Assembly: GCA_914767715.1 (NCBI GenBank)
Contig: OU612067.1
Span: 24,958,162-25,022,161 of the forward strand
From: Membranipora membranacea
Lineage: Eukaryota > Bryozoa > Gymnolaemata > Cheilostomatida > Membraniporidae
DNA length: 64,000 nt
Direction of reading: 5' to 3'
Shown: positions 24,337 through 34,900 of the stretch, in pieces
Layout: the number at the start of each line of letters is the position of its first letter
Position numbering within the stretch: the stretch's first letter is position 1
Notes under the pieces: model-generated
Seen by the model: only the letters and a program-made list of their open reading frames with translations
What the model was told of the DNA's origin: nothing
The model's database searches: none
Position numbers and translations under genes: made by a program

Positions 24337-25224
24337 GTACTGATAATCGGTTCATCCCATTTGCGTGAAATCGCCAAATCTAGAGCAACAACCCAACAGA
24401 TAGAGGAGAACCTCAAGGGTATCTCTGTTGATTTTAAACTTAAAGTGCAACCAAGGTTTCAAACAACTTCTCACTGATGGCCATTGATTAATAGCAGACT
24501 GCACCTTCTGCATGGGGAAAAAGACAAAATATAATTCGGATGATTATTCAGCCAGAATTCTTGTGAAACATTTCTTCCATCAGGCACTCAAACTCAGCTA
24601 AAAGAGAATACCACATAGCAGTTTCCTGTTCCTGTTATTATTTAGCCTGTGCTCTATAATTATTACAGCAAAGTCTTGGAACCTCCCCTAAACTGAAGTG
24701 TTACCCAGCTTAGAGTCAGCAACTACTTTGAGTTTTGCATCGCGTAATGCACAAAGCTGATGCTGCCCAGCACATTATTTGCTACCCATTAATGCATTGC
24801 TGCGAAACCTTGGTTGCCCTTTAAAGGAGGAGCCAAGACTAGTTTCCTATGGGAAGATCTACCACAGCCGTTCTATGACATTATTGTGATAGCTATTGGG
24901 TCAAATAACCTGATGCAGATGGACCCTCAGGAACTTTTTAATAGACTGAATTTTCATGCAGATAGATACCTGAAAAACCATTGGTGCAGAGCGGTGGTGA
25001 TCATGGGGTTATGGCCTTGAGCCAATTCAGAATTTAATCTGAAAATGAGGGCTTTCAATTCCCTGAAATCTATTCGTAGAGATGTTTTTTTCTGGAAGTA
25101 CTCAAAGAGACTACGTGTAAAAATTCTTCCTGATAAAACTCATCTTACAAAGAAATCCTATGACCGGGTTTTCAAGTATATGTGTTCCCCTATTTTATAT
25201 GTCCATAAGTATTTCTTGCAATAA
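24337..25224 (+). pseudogene. SGNH/GDSL hydrolase-like ORF of a Ngaro/DIRS-type retroelement, interrupted by a MITE
   Basis: The frame opens with VLIIGSSHLREIA (nucleophile block, GSSH in place of GDS), continues across the MITE at 24440-24824, then has DIIVIAIGSNNL (block III, G-x-N) and LPDKTHLTKKSY (block V, D-x-x-H), ending at TAA 25222. One in-frame TGA at 25018 breaks it. Ignoring the insertion with one TTAA, the frame reads straight through the junction, so the MITE landed in an open ORF. SGNH-type hydrolase ORFs are known in Ngaro-like tyrosine-recombinase retrotransposons, and gag-like and RT pieces follow directly, which supports that assignment. Confidence 0.65.
24440..24824. mobile_element. 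MITE family 1, copy 3, inside the SGNH ORF
   Basis: Same orientation as copy 1 with nearly identical sequence; begins and ends at TTAA with inverted repeats AGTGCAACCAAGGTTTC / AGGGCAACCAAGGTTTC. It interrupts the hydrolase reading frame. Confidence 0.85.
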
Positions 25225-25240
25225 ATATTGAAAAAGTTCC

Positions 25241-25262
25241 GTCGGCGTCCTACTCTTCGCCA
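25241..25262 (+). repeat. 22-bp motif, copy 1
   Basis: Core GGCGTCCTACTCTTCGCC. Further copies at 26357-26378, 26622-26643 (degenerate, inside the RT ORF) and 28016-28037. This one separates the SGNH and gag-like parts. Confidence 0.8.
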
Positions 25263-25468
25263 TTTCGATTGGAACATCTGTTAAATAATTTTTACAAACT
25301 TTTGTGGACTACCTTGACAAGTTTTATAACACAATTTATCTATTGTAGACCAGTAATTCTATTACCAGCATCCAGCGAAGGACCTGATCGGGCAGCCCGG
25401 CTGAGTTACTCGAACTCCAACCCCCAGTAAGGAGAAGAAGGCAGCAAGCGTTCAGTGAACAGGCAGCA

Positions 25469-26144
25469 ATGCAGGCAGGAGAGGAAGCGGCGAGCTTCTA
25501 CAGTGAAAGCATAGGCAGCAGCGGCAGTACATCAGGTAATCCACAATTTGCCATTTCACCTTACCAGCCACCGGTGAGCCATGTACCGGAAAAGTGGTAT
25601 CCCAGATAAAGGAAGGAAAGCTGGTTGACCTTAGAAAGTTATTGAGAAAAGATGCCACCGATTTCGAAGTCGAGGAAGGTGCACCACTTACATACAAGGA
25701 CGGTAAATTCCAGTTAGCCAGGATATAAAATCCTTCTACACATGGATAGACGCATTTATTGTTTTTGTGACCATCAGAGGCCGTTTTTTCCCTGATGAGA
25801 TGATGGCTATGTTAAAGCACATTGAGATTGTTAAGCAGGTTTACAATGAGGGAGGCGATGATTTTATGTACGACCAAAAATTCAGGGCGTGGAAAGAGGA
25901 TTTCCCCACGTTGGCCTGGGGGGGACTATAAGGCTGAGTTTTTCTGCCCCAGCTATGCAAAACCAGCTAGCCAAACCAAAGTCTAGGGCAGCAGACCGGT
26001 AAAAAAGGTCGCAGTAACATGTATTGTAATTTTTTCAATTATGGGACTTGTGCTAGGAAACTGTGCAAGTTCAGTCACGCTTGTTATAGATGTGGCGACA
26101 AAAACCATGGCGTTGCCAAGTGTACAATTAGAAGGACCAAGTAA
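25469..26144 (+). pseudogene. gag-like ORF of the same retroelement, frameshifted
   Basis: ATG at 25469 starts a Ser/Gly-rich N-terminus; after a frameshift comes IKEGKLVDLRKLL, then in another frame FYTWIDAFIVF and FMYDQKFRAWKEDFPTLAW, a tryptophan-rich arrangement seen in gag-like ORFs of DIRS/Ngaro-type elements. It ends with a CCCH-like then CCHC-like pair, about NYGTCARKLCKFSH and CYRCGDKNHGVAKC, with stop at 26142. At least three frame breaks are required. Together with the neighbouring SGNH and RT parts this defines one decayed element. Confidence 0.55.
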
Positions 26145-26356
26145 AACTTGTACAGCTTGGTAGCTATATATGTGACATTTGCTGATATGACTGGACCTAT
26201 TGATAGCACAGTAGCATTCAGACTATTTTTGGATAGCTGTTTCGATTATGTATAGCTTTAATTGTATGACTGTGTGCTACTCTTGTAACCTCTCTAAATT
26301 TGTTTTTGTTGGTTATGTTCTTAACATAAGGACGACAAATAAAATATGGTGAACTT

Positions 26357-26378
26357 GTCGGCGTCCTATTCTTCGCCA
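26357..26378 (+). repeat. 22-bp motif, copy 2
   Basis: Core GGCGTCCTATTCTTCGCC, located between the gag-like ORF and the ATG of the RT ORF (26419). Confidence 0.8.
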
Positions 26379-26418
26379 AATCACCATATAAAAAAAATTA
26401 CATAATAGCCTCGTAGGG

Positions 26419-27577
26419 ATGAAGAATAACATACAGTTTCTTTCTATTTCAGCAGGTTTTATTAACAATGCAATCAAGATGGCTGATGCTAGAATAGTGA
26501 CGCCTGTTCGCCACAATAGGTTGTGGAACTGCCTTGAAGGACACCCTAATCGCTCGTACTTAACTGAGGGTTTCAAGAACGGTTTCTCACTCGGCATTGA
26601 CAGACGTTGGGTTCCAAAGAAGACGGCGTCCTATTTTTCGCCAAGTAAATCCATGGTGCCTGTCACACGTCATGCATATGACGCTCCGTTTGTTGACAAG
26701 ATTAACATTGAACTTAGTTCCAAAAGAAGTCTAGGCCCCTTCAATACACTACCGTCAGAGGTTGTAGTATCACCTGTATATATTGTTCCAAAAAACTCAC
26801 CAGGGAAGTTTAGATTGATTCATAATATCAGCAGTCCAAAAACAGATTCTGTAAACAATCACATTAATCCCAACATGTGCTCAGTGAAATATTGTAGTGT
26901 CCTGGACGTGGCAAGTTTCCTAATGACAAACTCGGGTACTACATGGCACATGGCTAAAGTTGATCTGAAGGACGCCTACCGGTGCATGCCTGTACACAGA
27001 GAGGAATGGCGTTTTCGGGGCATGCGATACAAAGATAAGTATTGGATTGAAAACCACCATGCCAATGGGTTGCAGATCATCTGCTTTCATATTCTCCCAA
27101 GTAACGGAATGTTTACGCTGGATCTTTAGTCAACAGCACAGTGATTCCAGAATCTTTGGCTATTTAGACGATTTCTTGATTCTATCGCCCGACGCTGAGA
27201 AATGTAGGGTGGCCCTCAGTGAATTTATACAAACGCCCCAGGCATTAGGCTTTCCCCTCAGCCATGAGAAGACGGTGCAACCTAGCACTATATTGGATTT
27301 CTTGGGCATCAACATCAATGCTGCCAATTTATCATTCCAAGTAACTAGTGAAAAAAGGATAAAATACTCAACTGAGATCGAAGAATTCCTTCGACGTAAA
27401 ACACAACGTACTCACACCTTCCAGAAACTCATTGGGAAGCTGACATTTTTATGTGTGACTTTTCTGGCAGGTAGATGCTTATTGGCAAGCCTACATGAGC
27501 AGTTGAGGGGTGTACTATCATCTGAGAGCTGGCATTGGAGAAGAAAGAACAGGGACATTAGATTGGACATTTTGTAA
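26419..27577 (+). pseudogene. reverse transcriptase of a DIRS/Ngaro-like retroelement, one frameshift
   Basis: ATG 26419 begins a frame with IVPKNSPGKFRLIHNIS and WHMAKVDLKDAYRCMPV (RT blocks with the first catalytic Asp). Near 27050 the frame shifts and continues with MGCRSSAFIFSQVTECL and FGYLDDFLILS (the catalytic YLDD box), then a connection region up to 27577. The RSSAFIF block in place of the LPQG seen in LINEs is the DIRS/Ngaro form. No tyrosine recombinase follows before the dispersed repeat at 27586, so the element is incomplete as well as frameshifted. Confidence 0.7.
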
Positions 27578-27585
27578 GAAATGGA

Positions 27586-27775
27586 TTTTTTAGATTAAAA
27601 TTGTTTGTGTATTTATGAGTTGGCTTCTCATGGTTAATGAGGCTTTCCTCACAGCTTGGTTGCTGAAGCAACTCTGAATTCTGATTGGCTGAACATCAGG
27701 ATATTTAATGTTGGGCAAAGGTCATTAGCTTTCCTTTCCTTTCTTTGCCTCAGACAAGGTAGCACTGTACTCTCG
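27586..27775. repeat. ~188-bp dispersed repeat, copy 2
   Basis: Second copy of 23426-23613, beginning directly after the RT fragment ends. Confidence 0.8.
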
Positions 27776-28015
27776 AGTTTTTGAAACCCTCCATCCCCCC
27801 TTGGATCACCTTGTATTTGTTACTCACATGATGTTCTTTCTAGTTGAGCACACAATTTTTCGATTTAGTGACCAACGCTTACACAGATTTAGACCGATCA
27901 TCCTCACAATCTGGAGATTTCTGTTTGTGTTTGGAGACTAATCTTGGAACATGTGACTAACCATCACCCAAAACTCAAACGGTCACAGCTGGGGTGAATC
28001 GGCATTCACCAACCC

Positions 28016-28037
28016 GTCGGCGTCCTATTCTTCGCCA
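28016..28037 (+). repeat. 22-bp motif, copy 4
   Basis: Core GGCGTCCTATTCTTCGCC, identical to copy 2 in the core; marks the probable right limit of the decayed retroelement. Confidence 0.8.
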
Positions 28038-28620
28038 AAACTCTTATTGCCATGAATGAAATTTGTTCTTTATACCTGAAGTCTATTTCTCGTATTGCGT
28101 AAATAAAAGTATAAACCAACTTGTAAAGTTGCAGCCATTTGATTGTGTAGCAATAATTGACATGAGAAAAAATATATTGTTCTTACTGCACTGCACTGAT
28201 GTTCATAGTACAACATTTTCGATACAAAAATCAAAACAAGATGAGGAGCTGAAATATTTATGAATAGTTGTTCTTTCGTTTTATTTCATGTTGAGGAAAA
28301 ATAAAGATGTATGAAGCTCTCAGGCAGAACAATACTAAATATATAAGCTAAAAAAAAACTTCATTGATACATCATGTAACCTTCATTTGGCAGACCTAGA
28401 GATGATGATATATTAATATTCACTTACAGCGAACGAATCATGAAACCTTGCAATTTTCAATTTTGTAAGAAATATAGAAAATGTACCATATTGGTTCTGT
28501 ATCTCAGAAATTTAAACCAAATGGAGTGCACTGCTGACTCCACACTTTGGGTAACAGACTATTACTAGGACAGAATTTTGGGGAGTGTTGTGGACTATGT
28601 AGCAAAAGAACAGACCATTT
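28038..28620. other. no gene recognised
   Basis: AT-rich stretch without a supportable coding segment or repeat. Confidence 0.4.
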
Positions 28621-28790
28621 TTTATTATGCTGGTTGGAGAGGAATAGATTACCTTGGCAATCTTCAGCATATATTTTAAACTCTGATGACCAAAATTGGT
28701 AAATGTAGTATTTCACCTTAATATGTGGTCGTACGGCCACATGACGGTAATATATAATATGACTGCAAATATCATAAGCAAACATTATAA

Positions 28791-28932
28791 TCAAGGTTCT
28801 CCTGTACCATACAGCTCATTATCTTCCATCGGGACGGTGCTGACTCCGGCAGCTGCTGCCTGTGAGGGTCTCTTCTTCTTTGTCTCACTCCTTATGTCAC
28901 TGTATACGTTAGTGATGTCATTATCTTGAGCC
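28791..28932 (-). CDS. orphan terminal exon of a receptor-like cytoplasmic tail (partial gene)
   Basis: After a minus-strand acceptor (tttttaag) at 28933, an open frame of 46 residues enters at phase 2, the phase at which the TM exons of the receptor family end, and runs to TGA 28791. It starts RAQDNDITNVYSDIRSE, resembling the RANNDD start of the gene B linker exon, and contains two tyrosines (NVYSDI, NELYGTG). An AATAAA lies at 28626-28621, about 165 bases after the stop. No matching TM or ectodomain exons are found upstream on this strand before the LINE. It may be the remnant 3' end of another family member or an alternative tail for gene A. Confidence 0.4.
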
Positions 28933-29339
28933 CTTAAAAATAAATTAGAAGTTACTTCCTTAGTAAGTTGGGCAAAGTTACTCATCGTCAAGAGTGCGCC
29001 TGCTGGTATAAATTACTTCATAAATCACTGTTGATATCTTTCAATGTGTTCATTATGGTACTTTTCATTGCTGCATTAAATTAGACCTTGTAGAATATAA
29101 ATACTAAAATGAGTAATGGTCTCACTGAGCATGTTCTGATAATCTTCAGCTGAATGTCACTTAATCCATGAGCTATAAAATGATAGCGCGTAGATGTGTG
29201 CTTAGATTTAGGTGAAAACAGTCCTCAGAGTCGGCTTCACCACTGTGATGTTTGGGGAAATTGTCCCATAAGGTTAATATGCAAGCCTCCGGCGGCGTAT
29301 ATTCTAAAAAATTTCACTCACTGACTTTTCAGAGATGAG
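28933..29339. other. no gene recognised
   Basis: Intronic or intergenic sequence upstream (minus strand) of the orphan tail exon. Confidence 0.35.
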
Positions 29340-29425
29340 CATAATAATCGGGCGCTGCCCGATCTACACGCCGTAGGCGTGGCGGGGAGGGTGTGGGAGG
29401 GGCGCTTAAGCGCCCTCCCACCACG
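29340..29425. repeat. GC-rich palindrome cluster
   Basis: Short self-complementary blocks follow one another: GGGCGCTGCCC, CACGCCGTAGGCGTG, and GGGAGGGGCGCTTAAGCGCC with CTCCC. GC content is well above the surrounding sequence. Confidence 0.7.
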
Positions 29426-29577
29426 GAAATTTTTGCATATCGGTAGCAAAATAGTGCAAGCAGAGAGGTATTTCAATGGCTCACTGAGCTGTTGGGTACT
29501 TTCAGAAAACAACTCAATAGCAGTAGAAGATTACGGTAAAAATGCTCCAGTTATAAAGCACCCATTTGAAAAAAAAC

Positions 29578-29650
29578 TGACCCTGATGGGATTCGAACCC
29601 ACGACAATCTTATTAACAGTGATTTTAAGGCCGCCGCCCAGAGATCCACT
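29578..29650 (-). repeat. tRNA-derived SINE relic
   Basis: A strong box B (GGGTTCGAATCCC on the minus strand, plus 29588-29600) lies near a weak box A-like segment. The cloverleaf does not close well, so a SINE or tRNA relic is likelier than a working tRNA. Confidence 0.45.
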
Positions 29651-29847
29651 ATACTTTCACCTAAAATTGAGAATAATTGAGAAAAATTGAGAATCCTGGC
29701 AGAGTAGACAACTCTACTATCTTAAAATTGAGAAAATATATCCTTTCAATACATTGTCCCGCATTTTCTCAATTTTTATTTGTTCTCAATTCTCAAAATT
29801 TCCAATAAAGCATGAGTTGTAAATTATTGAAAAACTTTTCAAGTTGA

Positions 29848-31941
29848 ATTGTTATTGAAAACTACATAAATCCCTCACTATCAGTTAAACCTGAAGACTT
29901 TCAATCCCATGACACAGCCCAAACACCAAACCCAGAGACCTTCCTGTTATTGCATAACATTCCCCCAGAAGCTCACCAAAGTGCTGACCAATGGGAAAAA
30001 ATAGTGAGACACCATTTCATGATATTAGCCCAAAAATATCACCCTGACAAAAACACTCCAACGTTATCAGAGACGTGCCATAATGTGATGACATACCTCA
30101 ACAAGACCTACAATGATATTATCCAGAAAATCAGATTTGAGATACATGACAGCGATGAAGTTATACAAGATGGAAAACTATACAAGAAAATCAACAATTG
30201 CACAGTAACGTGCAGACACCTAAATTCATATGCCATATATGGCTTCCCTGATGATGCTAACCAATGGAGAACCAGGATCAAACAAATGTGGGGGAATAGT
30301 TCGAGTACCAATATCATAAAGTCAAAGTTTAGTAAGAGGATTGGCCAACAGTTTGGGAGCGAGAGTGACTCAGTATATATCAGCATCTATGATAATGGAA
30401 CAATCCATGTGCAAGGTATCATGGCTATACAATACTCAGAGGAAATAATTATTCCAATGCTTACAGGGTGTTTCAAACCAAAATCAGAAATAGTGGACAA
30501 AAAACGATTTTCTGAACCTCTGAAGAGAACTATGGGCTACTTCAAAAAGGATTCCACCCAGAAACCTACCTCCCAGTCTACAACAAAAAGAATCGAAACT
30601 CTGAAAGCAGCTCATAGTATTATCCCACAAAACCCGCCGACATCAGAACAACAAAATAGCTCTCAAATAAAGACCACAGCAAAAAGCCAAACACATGCTG
30701 CAAGCGTCAGTAATCAAACAGTCACCATCAACGAGGAGCTACTCATAGAACTGACAGAGAAGATTACAAAAGCAGAAAATCGGATCAGTAATTTAGAAAC
30801 AAGCAAGGAAAGGGTTGATGAATGCCATATCAAAACTGAAAGCCGCATCAAAGATTTGGAAGAACATCAAAATGAGTATCTAAAACGTATAGAACTATTG
30901 GAACAAGAACTGAAGGTAGTCAAGAAAGAGAATCACCAACTCAAAGAACAGACTGGTCCAAAAATTAGTGAGATAACTAGACAACTAGACCAAATGAAGA
31001 ACACGCCTTTAAACTCAAGCCCAAGTAATAGAAATATCCCCTCACATTCCAACTCAGACCCAGGTAACGTTCATCTACCTTCACATTTCAACCCACCACC
31101 ACCAATACCAAGCAGTCCAAGCCATAATAGCTTCTCGTTTCATGCTGGAAGATTAGCTAAAAGTGGAATGAATAATCACCCTCAACCAAACACAGGTGGC
31201 AAGAGAATAGAGTTTGAGAGAAAAAAGTGCTTTGTCATTGATGATATCAAATCAAAAGAGCAAGTGAGCTCAGATGACAACATCAGGAAGGTTGTAGGAA
31301 ACCAACACAAAGTAGTCATAGACAGGATATCGAGAAGCAGAAACGGCAAGATATTTGTACAGTTAGCAGACCAAAAAGACGTAGAACAAGTGATTAAAAA
31401 CTGGAATCGAGCAAACTTTGGTGGCTCAACCATCAATAAGAGTGAAAAACCACAACGAAAACTCGGAGTTCTCAAAGGAGTCCCGCATTACATGACAGAA
31501 GGAGACATTCAAACAGAACTTCAAAACTCTGGATACAACCACGTTGATGTAAAGAGGATCACAAAGCAAGGCAGCCCGACTCGCGCTATGCGAGTGAGAT
31601 TTGACAACACCGATGACTTGGAGAAAGCAATCAGATCAAATGTTACACTTCAAAATCTTGTTATCAGAGTAGAGGAGCTAATCTTACAACCAAGAGTGAC
31701 ACAATGCTACAACTGCTACAAATACAATCACATTGCTGAAAATTGTGAATTCTCTAAAACTTGCTCAAGATGCTCTGATTTATACGACGAAAGCCACGAA
31801 TCATGCGAGAAGGAAAAGAAGTGCTCAAACTGCAAAGGACCACACTCTTCATCTGACCGACATTGTCCGATCTTCATCAAAATGCTAAATAACCAAAGAA
31901 TCAGATTGCATAACTTCTACAACAACAACCAAGATGACTAA
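29848..31941 (+). CDS. LINE ORF1 with N-terminal J domain, coiled coil, RRM-like repeats and zinc knuckles
   Basis: Open from 29848 (after an in-frame stop at 29845) without an upstream ATG, so the start is uncertain; residues here count from the TTG at 29950. An N-terminal region reads FLLLHNIPPEA, then FMILAQKYHPDKN with HPD at residues 31-33, then a third helix MTYLNKTYNDI: the layout of a DnaJ J domain (helix II, HPD loop, helix III). A coiled coil follows (about 255-350), then a Pro/Ser linker, an RRM-like core with IDRISRS and a second one, and three CCHC-type knuckles (CYNCYKYNHIAENC first) up to the end. The knuckle/RRM part binds nucleic acid in related elements. A J domain would be expected to recruit Hsp70; that is inference. 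Confidence 0.8.
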   Translation: MVIENYINPSLSVKPEDFQSHDTAQTPNPETFLLLHNIPPEAHQSADQWEKIVRHHFMILAQKYHPDKNTPTLSETCHNVMTYLNKTYNDIIQKIRFEIHDSDEVIQDGKLYKKINNCTVTCRHLNSYAIYGFPDDANQWRTRIKQMWGNSSSTNIIKSKFSKRIGQQFGSESDSVYISIYDNGTIHVQGIMAIQYSEEIIIPMLTGCFKPKSEIVDKKRFSEPLKRTMGYFKKDSTQKPTSQSTTKRIETLKAAHSIIPQNPPTSEQQNSSQIKTTAKSQTHAASVSNQTVTINEELLIELTEKITKAENRISNLETSKERVDECHIKTESRIKDLEEHQNEYLKRIELLEQELKVVKKENHQLKEQTGPKISEITRQLDQMKNTPLNSSPSNRNIPSHSNSDPGNVHLPSHFNPPPPIPSSPSHNSFSFHAGRLAKSGMNNHPQPNTGGKRIEFERKKCFVIDDIKSKEQVSSDDNIRKVVGNQHKVVIDRISRSRNGKIFVQLADQKDVEQVIKNWNRANFGGSTINKSEKPQRKLGVLKGVPHYMTEGDIQTELQNSGYNHVDVKRITKQGSPTRAMRVRFDNTDDLEKAIRSNVTLQNLVIRVEELILQPRVTQCYNCYKYNHIAENCEFSKTCSRCSDLYDESHESCEKEKKCSNCKGPHSSSDRHCPIFIKMLNNQRIRLHNFYNNNQDD

Positions 31942-34900
31942 CCGCCACAACAATCTACAAATTATGCAACTTAACATCAATGGCTGCTCACAAAATACAA
32001 TTGCAGCTCTGAATAGTTATATAAACAAGGAACATGCACAAATAATCTTCCTGTCAGAAACAAAAAGTATATCACTCAGTGATACAGACTTTGACAACTA
32101 CCAAGTACTCCTCAAACCGAACAACAGCAACCCTACACAGAAAGGTGGTGTAGCAATCCTTGTTCACAATACCATTCCAGTGGATAGGCTTCATCACCTT
32201 GAAAAAGACAATACCAATAACATATTCGCAGCACTCACGATAGAGAAACGTCGCATCCTAGTATGCTGTTCCTATGTTCCACCAAATAACTTATCTTTAC
32301 TCAAGGAGACAGAAGGACAGATAATCACTGCTATCAACAACTTGAAGGCGATGAGATGTTCATACTTCGCTGCATTTGGTGACTTCAACGGGAGGCATCC
32401 ACTCTGGAGAGATCATACCTCAAATAAGCATGGAGATGAGCTCTCAAAATTCTGCACAGACAACAACCTACATATACCAGCCTTTCACGACAACAAAACA
32501 TTCCTGTGTGATACAGGCGGTAGCCTTATAGACATTCTCATCACTGATCAACAAACCATGAAGCTATTAGTAAACCAATATGTCGATGAAGAAGAAGAAC
32601 TTTTTACAGGAGCACCAATGAGGGGACACATACCTGTGTGGACTTCACTCAACTTTCAAAAACTAAAACCAGAATCAAAGACCATTTACAGTTGGAGTAG
32701 GGCCGACTGGGATGGTTTCCTTAACCATCTCGAGTATCTATCAGCTTCAACCTTACCTGATATTCAACACTTAGACCCAGAAGATATATGGCGCTCAATC
32801 CTCTCCAACCTACAAGAGTGCAGAGAAACGTTTGTGCCAAAGATTCAACTTACTCAACACTGCAAACCATATTGGACTCCAGAACTCTCCAAACTATCAA
32901 AGACAGTAAGGAATGCTAGAAGAAGATTCAAATACAGATCAAATTATGTGAATGGAGATATTCTACAAAACGCAAAAGAGAATTTTAAAAGTGCTCTGTC
33001 AAAAGCACAAACAGAATTTATAGCGGAGAAATCTACCAACCTTAACATCACAGACGGTCCTGCTTTCTGGAAAAACTTCAGAAAAACCTTCTATAAACCT
33101 GAAAAAACACACATTGGTGCAATGAAGCAAAATGGGCAGTTGATTCTGCAAGATGATCTAAAGGCAGACACTTTCTTTCAACAGATCTTCCAAGGCAAAC
33201 ACTTGGAGGGTTCAAACTTTTCACAACAATGGTTTCAAGAAGTAACAAACAGCCAAAAAAGCAACGATAATAAGTTCGTAGAATTAATGGCTAAGGTCAC
33301 AGAGGAGGAATTAATCAATGCCATCAACGCCACCAAATCAAATGGGAAGGGAGCTGACGGAGACGGAATACACCCAGATATGTTAAAGATTAGTGAAAGC
33401 CAATTCCACATCAACCTCCTAATCCTATTCAACAAAATTCTATCCACACAGAGATGGCCATTTACAGACAACAACATTGTGGTGTTTCTCCGTAAACCAG
33501 GAAGGAAGGACTACAGTGATACAGCCAACTACAGACCGATCACTCTGAGTTCAGTAGTTGGGAAGTTATTCGAGAGAATCATTGAATCCAGGCTCAGAGA
33601 CATTGTGGAAGAAAACAACTGGCTAGATAAGGATCAACATGGATTTAGAAAAAGAAAGTCAACAAGCACCTACTTATCCCAGATGATAACAACAATACAG
33701 CACAACTGTGCCAAAAACTTTGCTACTGCAGGCCTATTTATTGATCTACAAAAAGCATTCGATAGCATTTGGCATGACGGCTTGTTATACAGACTATCCA
33801 AACTAGGCTTCAATCAAGAGTTTATTCAGCTGATCTCTAGTTTCTTGAAAGACAGAAAGATAAGGATAAAGATCAACAACTACACTTCAAATGCCAAACC
33901 CTGTCACATCGGATTACCACAAGGGAGCATTCTGTCCCCACTCCTATTTATAATATATATCAGGGATATGCTCTCAGAAGCAGATGGGCTCAAATTGCAG
34001 TACGCTGATGACTGCTCAATAATATGCTGGAAGCCAAACGAAACACAGTTGGAGGAGAATTTGAAGTCTACATGCGAGAGCATCAGCCAATGGCTCTCAA
34101 AATGGAGACTTAAAGCAAACTGCACCAAAACGGATTTAATCTACTTCAAAGGACAACCAACTCAGATGAAGATCAGCAACGAAAATATAAATATAACATC
34201 AGAAACCAAAGTCCTAGGGCTCATAGTGGACAAAAGTCTAAAATTCAAGCAACAAAAAGAGTTAGCCAAATCTACACTCAACAGGAAGTGGAACATGCTG
34301 TTACCATATATACGACACGGGCTACGTCCTCAGGTCACCCATACTATTTTAAACACGGCTATTCTTCCAAAGGTATTATACAATGCCTACATATGGGACA
34401 TCAATGAGGAGATATCACTACATACATGTCTAAAAGACCTTCTCGGCGCTCCATTTAACCCAACAACAGAAACTCTACACAAACTAGCCAACACACCTAC
34501 CATACACATCAGGTATACAAACGACATATTAAATCTATGCAGACTAGCCATAGAAGGGGAAACAATAAACAACATTTTATGCCAGGACAAGAGCGCACTA
34601 CAAAAGAAAATAAGAAGCCACATAATTAAAGTAATGGGGAGACACTTCACAGAATCTCCCCTACAAGCAGTAGACTTCAAAAAGTCTAAAATAAAGAAAC
34701 TGATGAAAGAAGAAGACACCCGCGCATGGACGTCTCACATGAGACAGGGTCACAATAGCGAAGGACTGCTAGGCCAGTTGGCAGTGACACACTTAATAAA
34801 GAAACCTATACCAATGAGCCTTCCACGAGAAATCACTGGACAGCTATGCAGCCTCATGACAGGTCAAACAAAACTTCAAGCCTTCCTATATAAAGTGAGG

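Noticed and set aside
30108-34719. Several minus-strand ORFs of 74-110 codons across the LINE
   Set aside because: Antisense shadows of LINE ORF1 and ORF2.
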